This document shows, in pieces, positions 1 to 6,419 of a stretch of DNA of 9,664 bases. The position numbers were made by a program, and so were the translations under genes. Source of the DNA: Acidobacteriaceae bacterium (lineage in GTDB: Bacteria > Acidobacteriota > Terriglobia > Terriglobales > Acidobacteriaceae). The DNA lies in assembly GCA_030044455.1 (NCBI GenBank), contig JASHVU010000499.1, forward strand, positions 1 through 9,664, in the 5' to 3' direction. The notes under the pieces were generated by a model, which worked only from the letters and a program-made list of their open reading frames with translations, was not told the DNA's origin and searched no databases. Each line of letters starts with the position of its first letter. The stretch's first letter is position 1.

Positions 1-2306
1 AGCATGCCGCTCAGGGCTCGGCCAAGGAGAAATGCGAGACCTGTCCCGATGATGAGCCCGAATAGCGTCAGCCTGAGGCCGTCGCGGAGAATTCCCATGA
101 AGATGGTGGACCGCTGCGCGCCGACCGCGACACGGATGCCGATTTCGCGGGTCTGGCGGGAAACGGTGTAAGCGGTGACGCCATACAGTCCGACGGCAGT
201 GAGAAGGAGCGCGAGCAAGCCAAGCGAGGCGGTGAGCCCGGCGACCGTGCGATTGATATAAGACGCCTGCCGCATGTGGTCGGTAAAGGTCTCGGTTGAC
301 ATGATCAGCGACATGGGATCGACCTGATGAACCGCCTTGCGCGCGGCATTGACCAGCAAAACGGGCTTCCCCGCAGTGTTCACGATCATGGTGACTTCGC
401 TGCACGGGTTCTGCGATAAGGGCAGATAGAGGTAGGGCTGTGGCGACTCAGTTTCATTCACGTTTTGATAAGTGCTGTCGCGGGCCACGCCGACGATCTC
501 GACATCTTGAGGCTTATCGTTGCCAAGGCGAATGTGGCGCCCGACCGCGTCTTCAGAACCGAATAGCCTTTTTGCAAGAGCCTGGTTGAGGATTGCGACG
601 TGCTGCCCTGCTGCCGAATCGCGGTTGTCAAAGTTGCGGCCGCGCATGAGGGTCACGCCCATGACACGGAAGTAGGCGTCGTCGACGATGTTGAACCAGA
701 CACGCGTGCCAGCAGTGAGCGATGGAACCTCGCCTGGTGCAAGAACAGTTTTGGTTGCTCCACCCCCGGTCAGGGAAAAAGGCACCTGGCGCGCCACCGA
801 GGCATCGCGCACTCCCGGCAGAGCGCGCATGCGCTCGACCAGTGCCTGATAGACCGAATGCTGTTGAGCGTTCTGGCCGTTGACTGCCACGTTAAGCAGC
901 AGGGCGTTTTGCGAGCGGTTGAATCCCAGATCCATTGCCTCGCCTCTGACGAGGGCTCGGACGAGCACGGCCGTGGCCATCATCAGCGTCATTGACACCG
1001 TGAGTTGCGCAACAATGAGAACTTTACGGATCGGCATTCTGAGCCGGCCGGTTTGTGCGGAGCGGGCGCGCGCCGCTTCATGCGGAGAGACCTGGCTGGA
1101 TCGGATTGCCGGCAACAGCCCGCAAATCAGCACGGAAAGCAGGCCGGCAGCGATGGCGAAGGCCAGAACGCGATGGTCGATGCGGAGATCGAGGCCGAGG
1201 GGAAAACCATAGTCGGGAATAAGCGCCGGCTCGAGGGCAACAATCTGCTGCGCAAATATCAGGGCGCCGCCGATGCTCACTGCGGCAAGCAGGCAGATCT
1301 CAGTAACAAGCTGGCGTAGGAGCTGCGGACGAGTGGCTCCAAGGGCTACGCGGGTGGCAATCTCGTAGCGGCGGGCGTCGCCCAGCGCCAATAGCAGACT
1401 CACGATATTGGTGCAGGCGATGAGCAGAACAGCCAGGGCGAGAGCCAGCAGCAAAGCGCTGAACATCTTGATGCCGCGGTCGATGGTCTGCGGCTCCCAC
1501 TGGGCCGTAAACGTGCGGCCGTTGTTCGATTCCGGATATGCCGCCGCGAGCTGCACGCCGGCAGCGCCGAGCTGCTGGCTCGCCTGGTCGAGCGAAGCTC
1601 CGGGACGAAGACGTGCGTAAAGATCGAAATCGCGGATGGTGCGCGGCGAGTTTCGAGCGTCCGGGTTCCAGACTTGCTCGGCAGCCTGCGAAACGTACAC
1701 CTGGGGGTCGAACATGCGATAGGTGCCGTGAAAGCCCGGCGGCAGAACCCCGACGAGGTGCGCCATGCCGTGATTGAGCTTGATGGTCGAGCCGATCACT
1801 GCGGGATTGCCGGCGAAGACAGTCTTCCACGCCGCGTAGCTCAACATCATCACAGGAGTTTCGGCGTGCAGCATCTCCTGCCGGCTGGGCAGGCGGCCAA
1901 GATAAGCGTGGGCGCCCAGCGCGGAGAAGTAGTTGTCGCTGACGATGCAATCGAGGAGCATCTTAAATTCGTCGCCCTGTTCAATGACGATCCCGCGGCG
2001 GCTTACTGCGACAACGTCAGAGAATGCGGGGACACGTTGGCGCAAGTCAAGGAACTCAGACCAGGATGAGCCGGTTTCGCTGCTCTCCGACTCGGCGGCA
2101 GCATGCGGCTTGACGCTCTGGATAGCGATCAGATGCGCGGGATCGGCGATGTCAAGTGGCCGCATCCATGCGCCGTCGATCAGGCTGAAGATGGACGTAT
2201 TGACGCCGATGCCGAGCGTAAGCGTCACAATGGCAGCCAGCGCCAAGCCCGGCGCGCGCCAGAATTTACGGACTGCGAAGCGGAGATCGCGAAGAAGCGA
2301 GAGCAT
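1..2306 (-). CDS. ADOP-type MacB/FtsX-like ABC permease, C-terminus cut by the window edge
   Basis: The minus strand is open from the ATG at 2304-2306 to the window edge, 768 codons without a stop. The protein has two tandem FtsX/MacB units. Unit one has a membrane helix at about residues 17-42 (motif LGIGVNTSIFS), a periplasmic MacB_PCD-like domain at about 50-275, then helices near 283-305, 330-350 and 380-400. The motif EIATRVALGAT follows the second helix. Unit two starts with a helix at about 428-450, has a second periplasmic domain at about 465-680, helices near 690-712 and 738-765, and the equivalent motif EIGIRVAVGAQ. Only the last helix should be missing. This two-unit design without an adjacent ATPase matches the ADOP group that is expanded in Acidobacteriota; its substrates are mostly unknown. 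A weak AGAGG lies 7 bases before the ATG, and no in-frame start lies close upstream. The N-terminus begins in the conserved LLRDLRFAVRKF segment, which supports this start. Confidence 0.93.
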   Translation of the reverse strand, partial: MLSLLRDLRFAVRKFWRAPGLALAAIVTLTLGIGVNTSIFSLIDGAWMRPLDIADPAHLIAIQSVKPHAAAESESSETGSSWSEFLDLRQRVPAFSDVVAVSRRGIVIEQGDEFKMLLDCIVSDNYFSALGAHAYLGRLPSRQEMLHAETPVMMLSYAAWKTVFAGNPAVIGSTIKLNHGMAHLVGVLPPGFHGTYRMFDPQVYVSQAAEQVWNPDARNSPRTIRDFDLYARLRPGASLDQASQQLGAAGVQLAAAYPESNNGRTFTAQWEPQTIDRGIKMFSALLLALALAVLLIACTNIVSLLLALGDARRYEIATRVALGATRPQLLRQLVTEICLLAAVSIGGALIFAQQIVALEPALIPDYGFPLGLDLRIDHRVLAFAIAAGLLSVLICGLLPAIRSSQVSPHEAARARSAQTGRLRMPIRKVLIVAQLTVSMTLMMATAVLVRALVRGEAMDLGFNRSQNALLLNVAVNGQNAQQHSVYQALVERMRALPGVRDASVARQVPFSLTGGGATKTVLAPGEVPSLTAGTRVWFNIVDDAYFRVMGVTLMRGRNFDNRDSAAGQHVAILNQALAKRLFGSEDAVGRHIRLGNDKPQDVEIVGVARDSTYQNVNETESPQPYLYLPLSQNPCSEVTMIVNTAGKPVLLVNAARKAVHQVDPMSLIMSTETFTDHMRQASYINRTVAGLTASLGLLALLLTAVGLYGVTAYTVSRQTREIGIRVAVGAQRSTIFMGILRDGLRLTLFGLIIGTGLAFLLGRALSGM

Positions 2307-2686
2307 CGTGCAGCCTCTTTCTACGCCGAAAGCATTTGCGCCACATGTGAGGGCGATCACCAACGTACGGGCGCACCAAATCACAGGCAGGCTTGCATTC
2401 CTGCCACCCGGCTCAGGGGGAGAGCCAGATGGCAGGATTCACGAGTCAGGAGGGACTCTGGACAGAGAGAAAGCAGGCGGAGGACCAAATTCGGAGATTG
2501 AAAACAAAGAGCTTAGAAAATGGAGACGGTGTTGACATTGTTCATGGGCGAGACGCCCTGTGCGGATGCGGACAGCTTGTAGGGGATTGAACGCCGATGT
2601 TGATTTGCGCGTGCTCGAGATCAATGTCGTGAAAGTCTCATGTGTCACTTATGCGTCGATCGGCGACTTTCATTCATCGTATCGGC
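2307..2686. other. Divergent intergenic spacer between the ADOP permease and the flavin reductase
   Basis: This 380-base spacer separates two divergent genes, so it should hold both promoters. I see no convincing pair of -35 and -10 boxes on either strand. A consensus TTGACA occurs at 2532-2537 on the plus strand but has no acceptable -10 about 17 bases downstream. The region contains a long imperfect hairpin (2399-2437), a small GGGCG/CGCCC hairpin (2546-2558), and an imperfect dyad with half-sites at 2596-2604 and 2620-2628. Short open frames here have no recognisable protein features or ribosome binding sites, so I call none of them a gene. Confidence 0.6.
2399..2437. repeat. Imperfect 39-base inverted repeat (stem-loop)
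   Basis: TCCTGCCA at 2399-2406 is the exact reverse complement of TGGCAGGA at 2430-2437. Inside it, GGCTC (2410-2414) pairs with GAGCC (2422-2426) across a 7-base loop, with a 3-by-3 internal loop between the two stems. No T-tract follows on either strand, so it does not look like a terminator. It lies 93 bases upstream of the ADOP permease start and could be in that gene's leader, or it could be a dispersed palindromic element. Confidence 0.55.
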
Positions 2687-3322
2687 ATGCGGCAATCACC
2701 CGGGAACTCCAACTTTGAGACGATCACGCCGAAGATTCTCTACTTCGGAAATCCGATCGCGCTGATTACTTCGATCAACGAGGACGAGACTCCGAACCTG
2801 GCGCCGATCTCTTCCTTCTGGGCATTGGGGTGGACGATGACGCTGGGACTTCTCTCCGAAACGAAGACGCTTGAAAACCTTGCGAAGCGACCTGAATGCG
2901 TTGTAAACATTCCGTCACCCGACATGTGGCGCCAGGTGGAGGCGCTGGCGCCGCTCACCGGCCGCAACCCGGTTCCCGAACACAAGCGCGCCAAATTTCA
3001 TTTTGAAAAGGACAAATTCGCGGCTGGTTCTTTTACACCACTTACAAGCGAAGCTGTTCGACCGCCAAGAATTAAAGAGTGCCCGGTGCAGTTGGAGGCC
3101 ATCGCACGTTCGATCCACAACCTCGTTGGCGAGCCTCGTCTTCATAAACTTGGAGGCGCAGCGTCTGTCGAGGTCGAAGTTCTGCGCGTGCATGTACGCC
3201 GGGATTTCATTTTGAAGGACCATTACATCGACCCTGCCAAATGGCAGCCGCTCATCTACAACTTCCGGCACTACTTCGGTCTCGGAAAAGAACTCGGCAG
3301 CACGTTTCGGGCTGAGGTCTAG
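2687..3322 (+). CDS. Flavin reductase-like FMN-binding protein
   Basis: This is a soluble protein of 211 residues from the chosen ATG. It resembles the flavin reductase-like family with a split-barrel FMN-binding fold, whose members reduce flavins with NAD(P)H or bind FMN. The typical start of the domain is visible: TPKILYFGNPIALITS, then DETPNLAPISSFWALGW, then KTLENLAKRPECVVNIPS. Further on it has LTGRNPVP, a PPRIKECPVQLEA segment and a C-terminal DPAKWQPLIYNFRHYFGLG block. The family similarity is from memory and the substrate cannot be deduced. The start is uncertain: the frame extends to a GTG at 2642 and an ATG at 2651, and none of the three starts has a good Shine-Dalgarno sequence. 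I chose 2687 because the conserved domain begins about 10 residues after it. The gene stands alone between divergent and convergent neighbours and ends 47 bases from the stop of the opposing gene. Confidence 0.85.
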   Translation: MRQSPGNSNFETITPKILYFGNPIALITSINEDETPNLAPISSFWALGWTMTLGLLSETKTLENLAKRPECVVNIPSPDMWRQVEALAPLTGRNPVPEHKRAKFHFEKDKFAAGSFTPLTSEAVRPPRIKECPVQLEAIARSIHNLVGEPRLHKLGGAASVEVEVLRVHVRRDFILKDHYIDPAKWQPLIYNFRHYFGLGKELGSTFRAEV

Positions 3323-3369
3323 GCTCGGCAACTCAGCGAACCCGACCCTCGGCTGCCACGGAGACGCCT

Positions 3370-5205
3370 TCAGTGAATGAGTCCAAGCGGATGGAAGGAT
3401 TGCTCAATATCTTCGTCGAGAATGACTTGGTCGCAACAGAGACGCAGGTGGTCACGACTCAATTTGCGTAGCCACAGGTGAGTGACCGCGACAACGACGA
3501 CGGCAACACCAAGATTGCGAACGTCGCGCTCCATCCAGATTTCCAGGCCGCACGACAAAAACATCATCAGCGGCAGCAGAGTGAAGAAGCCGAGCATGGT
3601 GAGCGCAAGGTTGCTTTGTTGCCTGGCGGGGCCTCCCGTAAAAGGAACTGTGTCGTGGCGCAGAAAGACAATATCAGTAAGAAGGACGCAGAAAACGACG
3701 GCGAGCACGAATTGCGCGGCGGTTGAAACACCGGTTTTGACCTCGTGCGGTGCGTAGATGCGCAGCAGACTGAGCAGGACGAGAGTGACGGCGAGGCTCG
3801 CGAGGATCACCCATCGCTTTGCGGCCGCGGCCCGCTCGAGCGCAGTGGTAAGAACGGGTGGTTCGCCGTGGACGATACGCCAGATCCACGCGCCTTGACG
3901 ATTGCCCGCCGATGCGAAAGTGGTGCGCAGGCCGATGACGATCCAATAGGCGATGAGACCGATCGAGGCACGCAGGCCGTCTGGATCGATGCTGAAGTAA
4001 AGCTGTTGATGGCTGACGCTGAGACGAAGCACTGTCGCGGCAACCCAGGAGAAACCGACGCCTCCATAGAGCACCAGGTAGATGCGATATCGCGGGACGC
4101 GCAGCATGGTTTGGCCGATGAAGTGAAAGACTCCGCGGGCAACGGGGGTGCGCGCGACCGCTGAATTGAGTGGCGCGAGCAGGGAGTGTAAGAATCGACT
4201 TTCGGACATGCGAACGTTTGCGCCCACCAGCAACTGGCGTGTGCGGCGCAGGTAGGCGATGGGGTAAGCGGCGATGACAAGAGTGATGGCTGCGAGCAGT
4301 GCCATGACGCCGCAGCGGGCCAGTTGAGTGAAGATGGGTTGCGCGGCGGGTCCATCGAGAATGCGCTGATAGATGCCGAGAAACCAGTAGGGTGGGAAGA
4401 AAAAGATATTCTTGTTGCCCGATAGCAGAAGGTCTCGAGTGAATCCGGAAAGGACGGGAAAGAAAAGCAACAGTATTGTGAACGCGGTCACGGCAATTCC
4501 CTGGGCGGCGAGTGCGAAGCGGCGAAAGATGCGCTCGCCGAAGAGCGCGAGAACAACGCTTTGGACACTCAGCACCAGCGCCGAGGCGAAGAGCCCCGCA
4601 GACAAGACCGAGGCAATGTGGGCCAATAACAGGCGCGGCATGTTGGGTGGATCGGTGGCCGCAGGCAAGATCAGCGGCGCCAGGCAGCTTGTATCGACGA
4701 GGAACCCGGCAACCAGAATGGCGATTGCAGCGACGCGCGCTGAAAACAACCGCAGCGCGTGGATGGGCAGAGGGGTGAGAACGAACAGATCGATGAGATC
4801 GGGGAAAAATAGATCCCACTCAAATACGGTGGCGATGCCGAGAACAACGAATGAATAGACCACGAAAAAGAAGTGGTGATTGGCCTGCATCCAGTATGGC
4901 GGGGGCCCTGGCAACGCCTCGTGTCGCATCGTGAATTCGATCACCGGGTGATAGATAGGCCAAAGGTAGATTGCAACCAGAAGCGGAGGAAGTCCAGCAG
5001 CGAATGCAATCTGCACGAGCCTGGTTTTGGCGTCGCCGTCGGGGGATGCGGTTTCGTGATTAAAGAAGCGAGCCAGGAGGTGACGTACGAGATGCGCGAA
5101 CTGGCTGCGCTCGGGCTCGACAACTTCGCCGAGACGTGCCTGCGCGCCGAGGGCCAGCACCTCGGGGCCCGACATGGTGAGCAATCGCTGGAAGGAATCA
5201 CGCAT
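3370..5205 (-). CDS. Polytopic membrane protein, probable permease partner of the adjacent ABC ATPase
   Basis: The product has 611 residues and about twelve hydrophobic segments, near residues 65-85, 110-130, 155-178, 193-222, 235-255, 296-316, 375-395, 410-428, 464-483, 495-515, 533-553 and 562-578. The first 60 residues are polar and probably cytoplasmic, as is the acidic C-terminus. I recognise no named family, and the layout is longer than the usual six-helix ABC-2 permease; two fused six-helix halves are possible. The ATG at 5205 overlaps the ATPase stop codon by 8 bases, which indicates one transcript and probable translational coupling. The frame also reaches a TTG at 5217, but the ATG is preferred. 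With the ATPase just upstream it most likely forms an ABC exporter of unknown substrate in the inner membrane; this role is inferred from context alone. It ends convergent to the flavin reductase gene. Confidence 0.85.
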   Translation of the reverse strand: MRDSFQRLLTMSGPEVLALGAQARLGEVVEPERSQFAHLVRHLLARFFNHETASPDGDAKTRLVQIAFAAGLPPLLVAIYLWPIYHPVIEFTMRHEALPGPPPYWMQANHHFFFVVYSFVVLGIATVFEWDLFFPDLIDLFVLTPLPIHALRLFSARVAAIAILVAGFLVDTSCLAPLILPAATDPPNMPRLLLAHIASVLSAGLFASALVLSVQSVVLALFGERIFRRFALAAQGIAVTAFTILLLFFPVLSGFTRDLLLSGNKNIFFFPPYWFLGIYQRILDGPAAQPIFTQLARCGVMALLAAITLVIAAYPIAYLRRTRQLLVGANVRMSESRFLHSLLAPLNSAVARTPVARGVFHFIGQTMLRVPRYRIYLVLYGGVGFSWVAATVLRLSVSHQQLYFSIDPDGLRASIGLIAYWIVIGLRTTFASAGNRQGAWIWRIVHGEPPVLTTALERAAAAKRWVILASLAVTLVLLSLLRIYAPHEVKTGVSTAAQFVLAVVFCVLLTDIVFLRHDTVPFTGGPARQQSNLALTMLGFFTLLPLMMFLSCGLEIWMERDVRNLGVAVVVVAVTHLWLRKLSRDHLRLCCDQVILDEDIEQSFHPLGLIH

Positions 5206-5971
5206 GGCTGGCTTCAATTACATCGACGATATCGCGCGCGACGCGGCGGGTTTCCTGCTGTTCGACGAGTTGGGCAAATACGCTCTCGAGGTTGGGCAGG
5301 CCCTTGAGTTTGACTAACTCGGCGGGACGCGCGTCAGCCACCACCCTGCCCTTGGCGATGACGATGACGCGGTTGCAGATCTGTTCGACGGTTTCGAGCA
5401 CGTGCGAGATATAGAGAATGGCCCTTCCCTGTCCGGCGAGGATCTCAAGCAGGTCTTTGAAGAGGCGCGCGGAGACGACATCGAGGCCGGAGAGCGGTTC
5501 ATCGAAGATAAGCAGCCTGGGATTGTGCAAAAGCGCTGCGGCTATCAGGACGCGCTGTCGCATGCCCTTTGAATAGGAGGAGATGGGTGAATGCTGCCAC
5601 GATTCGAGATCGAGGAGACGCAGCAGCTCTGAGGCCCGGGCGCGCAGCGGCCTTTCACCAATCCCTCGCAGCCGGCCGACGAGTTGAAGGTACTCGAAAC
5701 CGGAAAGATAGGCGTAAAGGTGCGCCTCTTCGGGCACGTAACCGAGCAGGCTGCGATAGGCGGGCAGATTATCGCGAATGTCGCGGGCCTCGAAGAGCAC
5801 GCGGCCGTCGTCGGGACGCAGCATTCCAGTGATCATCTTGACGGTGGTCGATTTGCCGGCACCGTTGGGCCCGAGAAACCCAACGATTTCGCCGGCGGAA
5901 ACGGTGAAACTCACGTCCTGAACGGCGGGAATGCTGCGAAAGCTGCGATAGAGACCCTGCGTCTGGAGCAC
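5198..5971 (-). CDS. ABC transporter ATP-binding protein (ABC-2/CcmA-like)
   Basis: This cytoplasmic ATPase subunit of 257 residues has all expected nucleotide-binding motifs. The Walker A motif GPNGAGKST is at residues 34-42. The Q-loop region reads GYVPEE at 77-82, with glutamate in place of the usual glutamine, as is common in ABC-2 exporters. The signature is SYSKGMRQR at 132-140, Walker B LLIFDEP at 153-159, the D-loop SGLD at 161-164, and the switch histidine is H190. The YSKGM form of the signature is typical of exporters of the CcmA/NatA type. The start is GTG, set by a strong AAGGAG 6 bases upstream. It should energise the membrane protein encoded directly downstream, with which it overlaps. 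It is divergent from the padR-like gene and shares its regulatory region, so control by that regulator is likely. Confidence 0.95.
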   Translation of the reverse strand: MLQTQGLYRSFRSIPAVQDVSFTVSAGEIVGFLGPNGAGKSTTVKMITGMLRPDDGRVLFEARDIRDNLPAYRSLLGYVPEEAHLYAYLSGFEYLQLVGRLRGIGERPLRARASELLRLLDLESWQHSPISSYSKGMRQRVLIAAALLHNPRLLIFDEPLSGLDVVSARLFKDLLEILAGQGRAILYISHVLETVEQICNRVIVIAKGRVVADARPAELVKLKGLPNLESVFAQLVEQQETRRVARDIVDVIEASHA

Positions 5972-5977
5972 AAAGAG

Positions 5978-5983
5978 CTCCTT
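5978..5983 (-). promoter_or_regulatory. Strong ribosome binding site fixing the GTG start of the ABC ATPase
   Basis: AAGGAG on the minus strand lies 6 bases before the GTG at 5971. This is close to ideal spacing and settles the non-ATG start. The preceding AA extends the match to AAAAGGAG. Confidence 0.85.
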
Positions 5984-6037
5984 TTGAGAAACGTCCAGAA
6001 TGGACCAGGAATTTGCCTAAGGCCTGATTTGCCATTC

Positions 6038-6092
6038 CCTATGTAGCATTCATCATAGCAACTTGTCAAGTAGATTGCTACATAGGTACAAT
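6038..6092. promoter_or_regulatory. Divergent promoter and probable PadR operator with an 11-bp inverted repeat
   Basis: CCTATGTAGCA (6038-6048) and TGCTACATAGG (6076-6086) form a perfect 11-bp inverted repeat with a 27-base spacer. Within the spacer, ACTTG-T-CAAGT (6061-6071) is a perfect palindrome that carries two opposed -35 boxes: TTGTCA for the plus strand (6063-6068) and TTGACA for the minus strand (6069-6064). On the plus strand an 18-base spacer leads to TACAAT (6087-6092). On the minus strand an 18-base spacer leads to a weak TACATA (6045-6040), while an extended -10, TGCTATGAT (6060-6052), is an alternative. One arm of the repeat covers the weak minus -10 and the other abuts the plus -10, so a bound protein would block both promoters. 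The ATGTA...TACAT character of the arms resembles PadR operators, but the assignment is inferred. Confidence 0.7.
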
Positions 6093-6098
6093 TCCGGC

Positions 6099-6419
6099 AT
6101 GACTGGAGAGATCAAACTCTCGCATACAGCGGCGCTGATTCTTCAGGCGATCAATGCCGGCAGCGGGTACGGCTTCAACCTGATGGAGATGACCGGCCTG
6201 CCCAGCGGAACGGTATATCCGGCGCTGCGACGCCTGGAGCGCGATGAGTTGATTCGCTCGCAGTGGGAACGGCAGGCGATTGCCGAATCTGAACAGCGAC
6301 CTCCGCGCAAGTACTACAAGTTGACTGCGGCGGGAAGGTCGACCCTTGAGGGCGCGCGAAAACGGTATCCGCTTCTGGAGCGATTCATCCCATCAGAGGG
6401 GGTCAAGTCGCCGGCATGA
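6099..6419 (+). CDS. PadR-family transcriptional regulator
   Basis: This is a small DNA-binding regulator of 106 residues, of the short PadR type with little beyond the winged helix. Conserved PadR features are visible: helix 1 region ILQAINAGSGYGFNLM (residues 14-29), recognition helix segment TGLPSGTVYPALRRLE (32-47), DELIRSQWE (49-57), and the wing PPRKYYKLTAAG (68-79). The frame is open back to a TTG at 6063, but the homology begins at the ATG at 6099, which is chosen. There is no Shine-Dalgarno sequence. The -10 box ends at 6092, so transcription should begin at or next to the ATG, suggesting leaderless translation. Its stop overlaps the next start as ATGA. It probably represses itself, the downstream membrane protein and the divergent ABC operon, and may respond to a small-molecule ligand such as a drug or phenolic compound, as other family members do; the ligand is unknown. 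Confidence 0.93.
   Translation: MTGEIKLSHTAALILQAINAGSGYGFNLMEMTGLPSGTVYPALRRLERDELIRSQWERQAIAESEQRPPRKYYKLTAAGRSTLEGARKRYPLLERFIPSEGVKSPA

Noticed and set aside
1300..1950. Open frame on the minus strand of 216 codons, and several plus-strand frames between 600 and 2535
   Set aside because: They lie within the ADOP permease gene in other frames, are rich in Arg/Ala/Pro/Ser and have no family features. The ADOP frame is continuous through the region.
2532..2560. A promoter starting at the consensus TTGACA
   Set aside because: No -10-like sequence lies at 16-18 bases; the downstream stretch is a GC-rich hairpin.
2439..2648. A 69-codon minus-strand frame in the spacer upstream of the ADOP gene
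   Set aside because: No ribosome binding site, no recognisable domain and low-complexity composition; it probably arises by chance.
3674..4819. A 381-codon minus-strand frame inside the permease gene
   Set aside because: It is a shadow in another frame of the 611-residue membrane protein. Its translation is very rich in Arg, His, Ser and Pro and has no hydrophobic pattern.
4873..5307. A 144-codon plus-strand frame across the ATPase/permease junction
   Set aside because: It is antisense to two well-supported overlapping genes and has no family features.
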